This document shows, one piece after another, positions 1 through 9,810 of a DNA stretch of 64,000 nt. The notes below the pieces were generated by a model. It was not told where the DNA came from and did not search any database. It worked only from the letters and a program-made list of their open reading frames with translations. Each line of letters begins with the position of its first letter. The stretch's first letter is position 1. This DNA comes from Stomoxys calcitrans (Eukaryota; Arthropoda; Insecta; Diptera; Muscidae). The position numbers and the translations under genes were made by a program. Location of the stretch: the NCBI RefSeq assembly GCF_963082655.1, contig NC_081553.1:36591509-36655508 (forward strand), read 5' to 3'.

Positions 1-12
1 AATGAACACATT

Positions 13-1179
13 GTGAAATCATCGAAAGAAGACAAGGAGAACGAAATAATAAACATCAATGAAACCACTAATGTAAAAACCCTGGGACTTCAGTGGAAAC
101 CGAAGGAAGACGAATTTCGATTTAAAATATCGGAATACCCAGCGGAGAGTACAACAAAGAGGCTGGCTTTATCATATCTAGCAAAAATATTTGATCCGCT
201 TGGGTTGCTGACACCAGTCATAATAACGGCGAAGTTGTTTATTCAGAGTTTATGGTTGCTAGAGATGCAATGGGACCAGAAAATCGATGGAGATTTGGAG
301 ATCAGCTGGAAAGAATTCGTGACACGTATTTCGTCTCTACAAGACGTTAAGATACCTAGATGGCTAAACTCTTCATCCGAAAGTAAAATTAAAATTTTGG
401 GATTTGCGGATGCATCAGAGAAGGCCTATGCAGCAGTGGTTTATATTAAAACCGATAAAGGAGTTTCCTTGATGGCTGCAAAAAGCAAAGTAAACCCGAT
501 TAAAAACAAAAAGACGCTTCCGAAATTAGAGCTGTGTGCAGCCTTCCTATTGGCCAGGCTGCTAAATAGAATAATTAGTGTGGTCAAAGCCGAATCGGAA
601 GTTTATGCCTGGAGTGACTCCACAATTACACTTGCTTGGATTGAAAATAACAAGAGCAAAGATAAATTTATAAGGTCACGAGTAACCGGCATAAAAAATT
701 TGGTATCTCAGGCGCTAGTAAACAGCTGGATGTTTAAAGTTTTCAACCAGACAACGGGACATATTCAATGCTCGAGCCGCTCACAACGAATAATAGAGTT
801 ACCCCTGCAAGGCGTCTTGGAAGTGGAACCTGGCTGCACCGTTAGAACCCTAGGAACAACAATCACTGCGCCGTTAAGCCTCCAGTCTAGTCGAGATGTA
901 GAAGATAGAGTGAATTTCACAGCAGACTTAGCTCAGATTGAAGAATTTAACATGCTTCCTTTGGGACCAATGATTATCAATCACACCCGCCAAGTTGATG
1001 AAGTGATGACGAAGCTTAGAGATGTCCAGAAAACAAATGTCGATCTAAGGGGCTTGCAGTTTCATCATATGAGTGGTCATGCTGCTCTTATTTTAGTTAT
1101 TCTCATAATAATAATATTAGCGATATGTTTTATTAAGAAGTTTATTCAAAGGCAAAATGTATCAGCTTTAAATTTTTAG
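13..1179 (+). pseudogene. BEL/Pao retrotransposon remnant: pol RNase H region fused to an envelope-like tail
   Basis: An open frame of 388 codons, continuous to the stop. Residues 1-240 match the region of BEL/Pao Pol after the reverse transcriptase: a block with LGLQWKP and FDPLGLLTPV, then an RNase H-like domain with visible acidic residues in GFADAS, LELCAAFLLARLL and AWSDST. From about residue 245 the sequence changes. The rest has an acidic region, NHT and NFT glycosylation-type sites and a strongly hydrophobic helix (about 356-375) followed by basic residues, like the C-terminal stalk, membrane anchor and tail of an insect retroelement envelope. The end of RNase H, the integrase and most of env are missing, so this is an internal deletion that happens to leave the frame open. 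The Pol half is a confident call; the envelope assignment is an inference from layout. The element enters the window already truncated, so its 5' part may lie upstream. Confidence 0.8.
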
Positions 1180-1703
1180 ATCTTTAGAACTTATGTAAAA
1201 TAATATATCTAATATTACAGTCCACTATTACAAATTATCGAACGACAAATCAAAGATATAATTAGACAAAAATACAGTCAGTCCACTATGTAGACTTACG
1301 CGCCCGGCAGAATGTTCAAAATACATTTATTTTGAACATGAGAGATAACGCATTAGCATTTCATAGCCCACGCGTTGTTATCTTATAGAGTCTGTGTGCG
1401 GTTTAGGGTCTATTTGTACGATCGCCTATCTCATAAAACCAATACGCACAGCCGTATAAACCCTGCATGTGTACTTTTAAAAAGGGAATAGATAATGAGT
1501 CTAAGAAATGCATGTGTGTGTTTACTTAGGATCGTAAAATATCAGATAAGGAGAAACGGAGATATCACTGCGTTGGTATCTCGTTCTAGTTTAGTTTTAA
1601 GATTTTCATTTATTGTAGTGATAGGAAATTTGAAAATAAACAGTCAGTATAAATCTAGCATCAGAGAAGTGCGTTTTAGATTCAGCTCAACAACGTTCAA
1701 AGG
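1180..1703 (+). repeat. Probable 3' non-coding end / LTR of the BEL-like element
   Basis: Non-coding DNA directly after the retroelement frame and before a LINE. A TG-starting stretch at 1289 beginning TGTAGACTTACGCGCCCGGC resembles BEL/roo-type LTR starts. The 5' LTR is outside the window, so neither boundary can be confirmed. The short frame 1495-1722 within it has no recognisable domain. Confidence 0.35.
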
Positions 1704-2746
1704 TATTTCAAGCCATGTCTGAGTTTGGTATCCCCGCAAAATTAATAAGACTCTGCAGGATGACACTTGCTGATACGCGTTCCTCAGCAAGAATAGGAAA
1801 GAATCTCTTCGAACCATTTAATACCAAACGAGGTTTCAGACAAGGAGACAGCCTATCGTGTGATCTCTTTAATATCCTGCTGGAGAAGATTATACGAGAT
1901 GCCGATGTGAATAGATATGGCACACTAATCTCAAGAGAGCACATGCTACTCGCCTATGTCGGCGATATCGATATCATAGGTCGGTCACCGGAAGTGTAAC
2001 TGCAGCCTTTGAAAGAATCGAAAGAGAGTCAGTGAAAATTGGTCTGTCTGTAAATGGAGATAAGACGAAATGGCTGGTTTCAGCTCCCAAAAAGCCTTGC
2101 ACAACCGAGCAGATAAAAAAAATGGAGAAAGCAGTAAGTTTATCTACCTCGGCACCGCCATAACCGAAACGAATGACACCAGTTTTGAGATAAAGCGAAG
2201 AATAATACTGGCAAACAGATGCTACTTTGGACTAAGTCAGCAGTTTAGAATCAAGGCCACCTCTCGACTGACGAAGACTACAATTTACAAGACACTGATA
2301 CTACCCGTGCTGTTATATGCTTCTGAAGCATGGGCGCATGTGAAAGCAAATGAGGCAATGCTTGGAGTATTTGAGAGAAAGATTCTTCGTAAAATATATG
2401 GACCAGTTTGCGTTAACGGAGAATATAGGCGACGTATGAACCGCGAGCTGTATGACGATGATAGCATAGTTACACGCATCTAAATACAACGGCTGCGTTG
2501 GCTAGGTCATGTTGTCAGAATGGATGAAGAAGCTCCAGCAAAGAAGTCTTTTGAAGGCAAACAAGGTGGTACACGCAAACCGGGAAGACCAAAAGCCCGA
2601 TGGAAAGATCAAGTTGTGGGAGACAGCTCGAAACTTGGTGTCCGAGATTTTAGAATGAGCGCAGAAGATCAGGACGCTTGGAACGCTATTCTACGTACGG
2701 CTAGTGGAAGAAATATTCTGTCATAGCCAATTAAAGTAAAGTAAGG
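1704..2746 (+). pseudogene. 5'-truncated non-LTR retrotransposon (RTE-like / craniofacial-development-protein-2-like ORF)
   Basis: Reverse transcriptase and C-terminal region of a LINE in three frames. The first part (1704-1999) has the RT block RQGDSLSCDLFNILLEKII and then AYVGDID, where an active element would have AYADD, so a catalytic Asp is lost. The frame shifts near 1995 and again near 2135. The last part (2070-2726) runs through FIYLGTAI, LLYASEAW, FERKILRKIYGP, an in-frame TAA at 2481, RLRWLGHVVRM and RKPGRPKARWKDQV, the standard tail of this family. The 3' end carries AAAGTAAAGTAAG, also present on the minus-strand copy at 8188, so this is the shared true 3' terminus. Clade naming is less certain than the LINE call. 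Confidence 0.85.
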
Positions 2747-3540
2747 TAGCTATATCCAAATATAGACCGATCTAAACCATATACGACACGGATGTCGAAA
2801 AGCCTAACATAGTTCACTGTGTCAAATTTGAGCGAAATCGAATTATAAATGTGCCTTTTATGGGACCAAGACTTTAAATCGAGAGATCGGCCTATATAGC
2901 AGCTATACCCAAATCTGAAACGATCTGGGCCAAATTGCAGAAATATGTCGAAGAGCCTAACACAACTCACTGTCCCAAGTTACGGCGAAATCGGACAATA
3001 AATGCTCCTTTTATGGGCCCAAAACCTTAAATCGAGAGATCGGTCTATATGGGGGTTATATCAAGATATAGTCCGATGTAGCCCATCTTCGAATCTGTGC
3101 ATAGTTTCAGCTCAATATCTCTATTTTAAAGACTGTAGCGTGATTTCAACAGAGAGACGGACGGACATGTCTAGTTCGTGTAAGATTTTTACTCTGATCA
3201 AGAATATATATACATTATAGGGTCGGAAATGGATATTTCGATGTGTTGCAAACGGAATGACAAAATTGTTGGGTTGCCCAAAAAGTAATTGCGGATTTTT
3301 CATATAGTCGGCGTTGACAAATTTTTTCACAGCTTGTGACTCTGTAATTGCATTCTTTCTTCTGTCAGTTATCAGCTGTTACTTTTAGCTTGCTTTAGAA
3401 AAAAAATGTAAAAAAAAGTATATTTGATTAAAGTTCATTCTAAGTTTTATTAAAAATGCATTTACGTTCTTTTAAAAAATCCGTAATTACTGGGCAACCC
3501 AATAATATACACCCATCCTATGGTGGAGGGTATAAAAACA
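2747..3540 (-). repeat. DINE-1/Helentron-like element with ~150-bp satellite units, interrupted by a mariner MITE
   Basis: Read on the minus strand, it starts near 3540 with TTTTTATACCCTCCACCATA, followed by the 5' core (Tyr/Cys-like block ACGGACGGACATG and AAGAATATATATAC near 3160-3215). It then passes into satellite units containing GATCGGTCTATATGG and AGCGAAATCG. A 234-bp MITE (3269-3502) sits inside it. The 3' end is cut off where the LINE ends at 2746. Confidence 0.7.
3269..3502 (+). mobile_element. mariner-type MITE (TIR TTGGGTTGCCCAAAAAGTAA)
   Basis: 234-bp non-coding element with terminal inverted repeats starting TTGGGTTGCCC and ending GGGCAACCCAA. Near-identical copies at 36413-36649 and 54948-55183, and a truncated one at 55368-55523. 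The right flank is TA, the left flank TG, so the TA duplication has decayed here. Confidence 0.88.
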
Positions 3541-3705
3541 TGGAATCTGTTGTTGTGACCTTTCTATATCTTTTGGTAAAGACAAACCTTGCAAAGAAAT
3601 GCGAAGCATGCTGGAAAGTGTATAGAATTCGACTCGGTTGAACTAAGCCCACCTTTACTTGTTCAAATATAGATACAAATGCATTTTCTACTACTCTGCG
3701 GACAA

Positions 3706-3893
3706 ATATGGTGCAAATTTTGCCCTTTACTGTTAAACAAGAAAAGTTTTTAAGACAAACATTTTTATGCCTTTTTTCCCTAGGTTGGGTGGAGGGGGGT
3801 AAACATAAAACTATGACAAATTTTGAAGGGGGTGGAGGGGTTAAATTGGCTTGCTAGCTCGTTTGGCAGGTAGGAATGGCAACACTTATTTAC
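3706..3893 (+). repeat. Dispersed repeat pair, copy 1
   Basis: Shares a ~185-bp stretch with 6403-6587: AAGTTTTTAAGACAAACATT followed by a G-rich tract with TAAACATAAA and GGCAGGTAGGAATGGCAACA. Both copies follow a DINE-like end, so they may mark a duplicated flank. Confidence 0.65.
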
Positions 3894-4739
3894 CTCCTAC
3901 CTTTTGCTTTGACTACTGCTACAACCAATACTAGTCTGTACTATTGGAATCACAATTCACTTGTATTGAACATTCATTTGTTTGACTGGCGCATGTTTAA
4001 AATTAGTTTTGCTTTTGTTTTGTTTTATTTATTTTTTTTTTACTATTTTGATGTTATTTATTTATGTATGTCATTCATAATTGGTAGCCAACAGTGGCAA
4101 AATGGCAATAATTTGTCAGAAATGGGTAAATTTATTGTTTCCAGGCGAATACGTCGACGAGTCTAGCTATGTTTTCAGTTAGTGCTATGCATGAGAATGA
4201 AATGTGCATGTTTTATGCGAGCATACATACAGGCAACAAATGATTCACTCTCATCCAATGGAAATGGAATAGCGAATAGCGAATGTTGATGGTTTAGCAC
4301 AGCTGTATAATTTAGGGCAATTTTGTGTGTTTGGGCTTGAACCTGCCCAGTTTGCAGTGTTCCTATATACAAGTATACACTCACAACAAGCGCTATGTTA
4401 TATAAAAACAACAACACCATCCTTCATTCTTATCTCTGTAAATGATGATTTAATTGAAACACATTCGGCTTTGTTGACTTTTGACACTTGCAATGCACAC
4501 TAATCTTGATAGACGCTTATCATAGGTGTTTCTATTGTTTTCAAAAGAAACACCTTTGCGCCTAAGAAACAAATAGAATAATAAATTAAAAAAAAATTAT
4601 TTATTAAACATAATATATTCAAATTAAAATTTCAAGGAAAACTTTGACGAAATTGGATTTAAAACAAAAAAAAAACCAAAAATATTTCGTAACTTAACAA
4701 AAGAAAATCTAGAAACTTTCTTTCGTAACTTAACAAAAA
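3894..4739. other. No gene seen; AT-rich DNA with a perfect 10-bp-stem hairpin at 4524-4555
   Basis: No frame in this stretch has recognisable coding features. One perfect inverted repeat, AGGTGTTTCT / AGAAACACCT with a 12-base spacer, lies at 4524-4555. It could be a small foldback remnant or chance. Confidence 0.5.
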
Positions 4740-5401
4740 GAAAATCTAAATATAGTCCGATCAGAACCATATTTAGGTCGGATGTTTGGAGGTCTTAACC
4801 TACTCACTGTTTCAAATTTCAGCGAAATCGGGTAGTAAATCTGAAGCTTTTATTGGCTTCAGACCTCTTATCGGCAGATCGGTCTATATGGCAGCTATAT
4901 CTAAATATAGTCCGATCTGAACCATATTTAGGTCGGGTATCAGGATGCTAAAAATAACTCACTGTTTCAAATTTCAGCGAAATCGGTTAAAAAATAAATC
5001 TTTTTCGGGCTTTAGAGTCTTTATCGGCAGATCGGTCTATATGACAGCTATATCTAAATATGGACCGATCTAATCCATATTTGGGTCAGATGTTGGGAGG
5101 CTTAAAACTGCGCACTATTCCAAATTTCAGCGAAATCGGATAAAAAATAAAGCTTTTATTGGCTTCAGACCCCTTATCGGCAGATCGGTCTATATGGCAG
5201 CTATATCGAAATATAGTCCGATCTGAACCATACTAAGGTCAGATGTCGGGAGCCTTAAACTACTCACTGTTTCAAATTGCAGCAAAAACCGGATGAAAAA
5301 TAAAGTTTTTATGGGCATTAGACCCTTTATCGGAAAATCGGTCTATATAGCAGCTATATCCAAATATGGTCCGATTTGGTCCGTTCAAAAACTTAACCAG
5401 A
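4740..5401 (-). repeat. Tandem ~153-bp satellite array of a DINE-like element (minus orientation)
   Basis: TCGGCAGATCGGTCTATATG recurs at 4871, 5023 and 5177, and in altered form (TCGGAAAATCGG) at 5330, giving spacings of 152-154 bp. Each unit also has ATATAGTCCGATCTGAACCA, CACTGTTTCAAATT and CAGCGAAATCGG. The array ends at 5401 in AACTTAACCAG, which is where the 5' core lies in the plus-oriented copy near 10015. Confidence 0.85.
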
Positions 5402-6357
5402 CATTTTAAGTCGATCTAGCCATGTGCGTCTGTCTGTCTGTCGAAAGCAAGCTAACTTTCGAAGGAATATAGCTATCCGCTTGAAATTTTTCACAAATAC
5501 TTCTTATTAGTGTAGGTCGGATGGGATAGTTAATGGGCCATATCGGTCCTTGTTTTGATATAGCTGCCATATAAACCGATCTGGGATCCTGACTTCTTGA
5601 GCCACTAGAGGACGCAATTCTTATCCGATTTGGCTGAAATTTTGCTCAACACAACTGCGTTGAGTATGGTTCAAATTGGTCCATAAAATATAGCTGTCAT
5701 ATAAACCCGATCTGGGGTCTTGACTTCTTGAGCCTCTAGAGGGCGCAATTCCTATCCGATTTGGCTGAAATTTTGCACGACGTATTTCGCTATGACTTCC
5801 AACAACTGCGCCAAGTATGGTTTAAATCGGTCCGTAATCTGATAAAGCTACCATATAAACCGATCTTGAATCTGGACTTATTTACCTACTAGAGAGCGCA
5901 ATTCCTATCCGATTTGGCTGAAATTTTGCATGAGCTGTCTTGTTATAACTTCCAACAACTGTGCCAAATATGGTTCAAATCGGTCTATAACCTTATATAG
6001 CTGCCATATAAACCGATCTGGGATTTTGACTTCTTGAGCCTCAAGAAGGCCTAATTATTATCTGATTTGGCTGAAATTTTGTACAACGGCTTCTTCCATG
6101 ACCTCCAACATACGTGTCAAATATGGTCTGAATCGATCTTTAGCCTGATACAGCTCCCCTATAAACCGATCTCCCTATTTTACTTCTTGATCCCCTAAAA
6201 GGTCCAAATCTTATTCGATTTGGGTGAAATATTGAATTCAATTAGCAAAGCAATTCTTTTATTTTATCCTTTGTTTATCTAAAAAGAGATACCGGGAAAG
6301 AACTCGACAAACGCGATCCATGGTGGAGGGTATATAAAATTCGGCTTAGCACGCTTT
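5402..6357 (+). repeat. DINE-1/Helentron-like element, 147-bp-type satellites, 3' end intact
   Basis: Starts inside the conserved 5' core (AAGTCGATCTAGCCATG, 5410-5430). It runs through about four units of the second satellite type (TCCGATTTGGCTGAAATTTT, GACTTCCAACAACTG, ATATAGCTGCCATATAAACC). It ends with GGTGGAGGGTATATAAAATT and CACGCTTTTACTTGTT at 6318-6357. It is joined head to head with the minus-strand array at 5401/5402. Confidence 0.8.
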
Positions 6358-6402
6358 TACTTGTTATTTGTTGAAATTCTGTATATTCTTACTACTACTA
6401 CA

Positions 6403-6587
6403 ACTATGGTATAAATTTGCCCACTACTGTTGAAAAGAAAAGTTTTTAAGACAAACATTTTTATGCATTTTTCCTTCGTTGTTGAGGGGGTAAACATAAA
6501 CCAATGACAATTTTGAATGGGGGGGAGATGAAGGGTAAAATTTGTTGGCTGGACTGGCAGGTTGGAATGGTAACACTTGTCTGACTT
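6403..6587 (+). repeat. Dispersed repeat pair, copy 2
   Basis: Diverged second copy of 3706-3893 (AAGTTTTTAAGACAAACATT, TAAACATAAACC, GGCAGGTTGGAATGGTAACA). The short minus-strand frames here are accidental. Confidence 0.65.
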
Positions 6588-6804
6588 TTGACAATATTTT
6601 GAATAAATTTTTCTCATTAGCAATAAGCCCCAAAGTTGCAGAGTCCACAAAACTAATATTTAGGATGAAAAATTCCTTAGTTTGAAGTAAAAATCTTTTA
6701 TCCAACGAATTTTTTCCTTAAACCGGATAGCCCTGGTGCTGGCATATGGCGTAGAGTATACCCAGCTTTCTAACCGTAAAATTGCAACAGTTTGTCGATA
6801 ATTA

Positions 6805-8187
6805 CAGTCAAAACCGCATAACTGTAATACGCTTTAGTGAAAAATATCGCTTAAGTGAAACTTGATGGGAAGAACCATACATTTTTGGTGTTATCCAATG
6901 CTATTAAAATCGCCTAAGCGAAATATCGTTTAACTGAAAATACCGCTTAACTGAAAAGGTTTTTATAAACCAAATTACGTTTTTTTTTTGTGAAACGTAA
7001 GTCGCTTAAGCCAAAAAAGTGAAAAAATTTTCGTCAGCAATAAAATTTTAAAAAAACATACCTTGCCTTTATGGTAATAGTTATCTCTAACTTTTCAAAA
7101 TTGCCACTGAACACAGCACTTTTTCAAGTCAAGTTTTTTCATACACAATACGTACAATGAGGTGAAAATTCGCTTTCATTTATGTCTTATCCCTTAAATG
7201 AAAAAAAATGAACTTCCCTTATCCGATTCACGCTTAACAGAAAATTACGGATAAGTGAAACAAAATAGAAGCATTTTTATACCCCCTACACCACTACTGT
7301 GGAACAGGGTATTATAACTTAGTGAATTAGTTTGTAATGCCCAAAAAGGAAGAGAGATAGACCCATTGATAAGTGTACCGATAGACTCTGAATCACTTTC
7401 TGATTCGATTTAGCTATGTCCGTCTGTCCATGTTAATTTGTGTACAAAGTATAGGTCGTTATTTTCACCCGATCGTCTTCTAATTTGGCACAGGCATGTT
7501 TTTCGGCCTAGAAACGAAGCCTATTGAAATTGGAAAAAAATCGGTTCAGATTTGAATATAGCTCCCATATATATGTTCGCAATAAAATGGTCATTTGTTA
7601 ACCGATTCTCTCGAAATTTGGCAGGTAGAATTTTCTTATGGCTCTCGACGTTACTGGTGAATTTGATAGAAATCGTTTCAGATTTAGATATAGCTCTCAT
7701 ATATATATATCGCCCGATTTTCACTCCTAGACCCACTGTAAGCGCATTTATTGACCAATCTTCCCAAAACTTTGTACAATGCCTTCTTCGACGACTTCCT
7801 TAATATCTATGAATTTTGTTTGAAACCGCACATTTATTGACCAATCTTGCCAAAAACGCTTTCCCCGATGACCACCATAATATCTAAGAAGTTTGCTAGA
7901 AATAGGTTCAGATTTAGATATAGCGCCCATATATATGTACGTCCGATATTGAAAAATATTGCAATAAATTGCTCATTTGTTAACTGATTCTCTCAAAATT
8001 TGGCAAGAAGAATTTTCTTATATCTTCTAATATTACTGGTGAATTTTACAGAAATCGGTTTAGATTTATATATAGTTGCCATATATGTATTTTGACCGAT
8101 TTTAACTTTTAGAATCACTGCAAGCGCATTATAGACCAATTTTGCTATTCCTTGCTGGTTAGCACTTTACTTATCCGGTTTTGACTG
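6805..8187. mobile_element. pogo/Tigger-like non-autonomous DNA transposon, interrupted by a DINE-like element
   Basis: The left end CAGTCAAAACCGCATAACTG (6805) and the right end CCGGTTTTGACTG (ending 8187) are inverted repeats, each flanked by TA, as expected of the Tc1/mariner superfamily. The sub-terminal DNA repeats CGCTTAAGTGAAA-type motifs (6820-7010 and 7225-7262), typical of pogo/Tigger ends. No transposase frame is present. About 860 bp between 7278 and 8135 belong to another element inserted inside. A detached right-end fragment with the same TTTTGACTG-TA terminus is at 14260-14297. Confidence 0.7.
7278..8135 (+). repeat. DINE-like element, third satellite type, nested in the pogo-like element
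   Basis: Begins TTTTTATACCCCCTACACCA, then GGGTATTATAACTTAGTGAA and the core GATTTAGCTATGTCCGTCTG (near 7407-7426). Satellite units follow with CGAAATTTGGCAGGTAGAAT, GTGAATTTGATAGAAATCG and ATATAGCTCCCATATATATG. The same type lies in minus orientation at 52662-53857. The right boundary is approximate. Confidence 0.7.
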
Positions 8188-8640
8188 TACTTACTTTACT
8201 TTAATAGGCTATGATGGAACATTTGTTCCATTAGCCGAATGTAGAATAAGTTGCAAGCGTTTCGATCTTCTGCGCTCATTCTAAAATCTCTGACACCAAG
8301 TTTCGGGGTGTCTCCCATCTCTTGATCTTTCCATTGGGCTTTTGATCGTTCCGGTTTGCGTGTGCCACCGTGATTGCCTTCAAAAGACTTCTTTGCTGGA
8401 ACTTCTTCATCCATTATGACAACATGACCTAGCCAACGCAACCGTTGTGTTTTGATACGTGTAACTATGCTATCGTCGTCATACAGCTCATACGCCTCGT
8501 GGTTCATGCGATGCCTATAGTCTCTATTAACGCAAACTGGTCCATATGTTTTACGCAGAATCTTTCTCTCAAACACTCCAAGCACTGCCTCGTCCCACTC
8601 ATGCTTCAAAACCATACAACAACACGAATAGTATCTGTGT
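8188..8640 (-). pseudogene. Truncated LINE, C-terminal part of the reverse transcriptase protein
   Basis: Minus-strand copy of the family at 1704-2746. It reads FERKILRKTYGPVCVNRDYR, then LYDDDSIVTRIKTQRLRWLG, then a GGTRKPERSKAQWKDQ tail (the glycines of the usual PGRPKARW are mutated). It ends in the same AAAGTAAAGTAAG terminus next to the pogo-like end at 8187. Everything upstream of the C-terminal ~140 residues is lost. The stretch encoding LYDDDSIVTRIK is intact here, which shows that the TAA in the other copy is a mutated Lys codon. Confidence 0.85.
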
Positions 8641-8701
8641 CTCGTATAGTGTAAACTGCATACTTAATCCTAAACTGCTTACTTAATACAAAGTATCGTC
8701 T

Positions 8702-9003
8702 ATAGTCCCACCGTAGCGCAGAGTTCGGCATGTCTGCCTATGACGCTGAACGCCTGGGTTTGAATCCTGACGAGACCATCAGAAAAAATTTTCAGCGGTT
8801 ATTTTCCCCTTCCAATACTGGCAACATTTGTGAGGTACTATGCCATGTAAAACTTCTCTCCAAAGAGGTGTCGCACTGCGGCACGCTGTTCGGACTCGGC
8901 TATAAAAAGGAGGCCCCTTATCATTGAGCTTTAATTTGAATCAGACTGCACTCATTGATATATGAGAAGTTTTCCCCTGTTCCTAAGTGGAAGGTTCATG
9001 GGC
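8702..9003 (+). mobile_element. tRNA-derived SINE, full length
   Basis: The head is tRNA-like: CCACCGTAGCGCAGAG (A-box region), then GACGCTGAACGCC and GGGTTTGAATCC (B box, one change from GGTTCGAATCC). The body has CAGAAAAAATTTTCAGCGG, TTGTGAGGTACTATGCCATG, TCTCCAAAGAGGTGTCGCAC, CTCGGCTATAAAAAGGAGGC and a 3' part ending TGGAAGGTTCATGGGCAAA. Other copies or pieces: 12585, 23335, 37668, 38573, 39612-40318, 46210, 47452, 56060 and 60025. Short frames across these copies are not genes. Confidence 0.88.
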
Positions 9004-9214
9004 AAAATTTGCATTTGCATCGTCTGTTTGCCAGTATTAACTCGTTGCTTTATTTTAATACCTAATTGTAAGAATTTCAAAAAAATCTTATAGTCGCCGA
9101 ATAAATGGCATCACAATATTGTGAGCTTTAGCTTTATCCGAGTCTAGCGTCTTCTATTCTATTCTATTTTCTCTGAATTTATGAAAATTCGCCGAGTGCC
9201 CAACAATTTTCATT

Positions 9215-9472
9215 TTTTCGATCATCTGTTTTCCCTTTATAAAATGAGCTGTTGAGAGCCTTAAATCCGGATTTAGTGTTTAAAATTAACCTCGAAAAAG
9301 GTAATAGGCTTGTTGTGATCTCTTAATAAAACTCCGTTTGCACTGCTCTTTAAAACCGGATTTAATGGCTCGATCATCTGTTTTCCCCTTTATAAAATCA
9401 GCTATTGAGAGCCTTAAATCCGGATTTAGTGAGCAGTGTAAACGGGTTTTTACTAAAAAGTAACCTCGAAAA
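9215..9472 (+). repeat. Dispersed repeat with two direct copies
   Basis: CATCTGTTTTCCC, TTTATAAAATCAGCTATTG, GAGAGCCTTAAATCCGGATT and AACCTCGAAAAG occur twice about 150 bp apart (9222 and 9372). A related piece is inserted in a MITE at 32402-32487. Inverted AAATCCGGATTTA / AAAACCGGATTTAA motifs suggest terminal repeats of a small non-autonomous element. Confidence 0.6.
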
Positions 9473-9479
9473 GAAAAGA

Positions 9480-9810
9480 GTCAAAAAATCCCTGGTACTT
9501 ACAAAATCCTTTATTGTATTCCATATGACGCCCCTTTGTTGGTTTATGTCTGGTATTGTGTCCCCACCCAATCTATTAGCCGCGAAAGCCGAAACTTGCT
9601 TCCTTTCAGTCATAGGCTGGTCTTCTTAGAATCCGTATCTCCCCATAGGATTTTTGTCGTCCTACCGAACGTTTCCCTATTCCACACTATTACGTGCGAG
9701 TTCGTAGCCCACGCTCTTAACACGGACTAAGTCGACCCGAAAGGCGTTGTGTTAAGAAAGTTTATTTACGGCAGTCCTCTGGCCTTCACAGCCAGTTCGT
9801 CTGCTTTTAT
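9480..9810 (-). pseudogene. Non-LTR retrotransposon fragment (RNase H / C-terminal region), left part
   Basis: The reverse complement is homologous to 12240-12420 and 37895-38130, including the block encoding a LAVKARGLPS-like stretch and the motif GGTAGGACG / AAAATCCTATGGGG. The fragment resumes at 11059 after a satellite element inserted at 9811-11058. Frames are broken. Confidence 0.65.

Noticed and set aside
4740..5401. CRISPR-like array
   Set aside because: Units are about 153 bp with diverged sequence throughout, not short identical repeats with unique spacers, and the DNA is eukaryotic.
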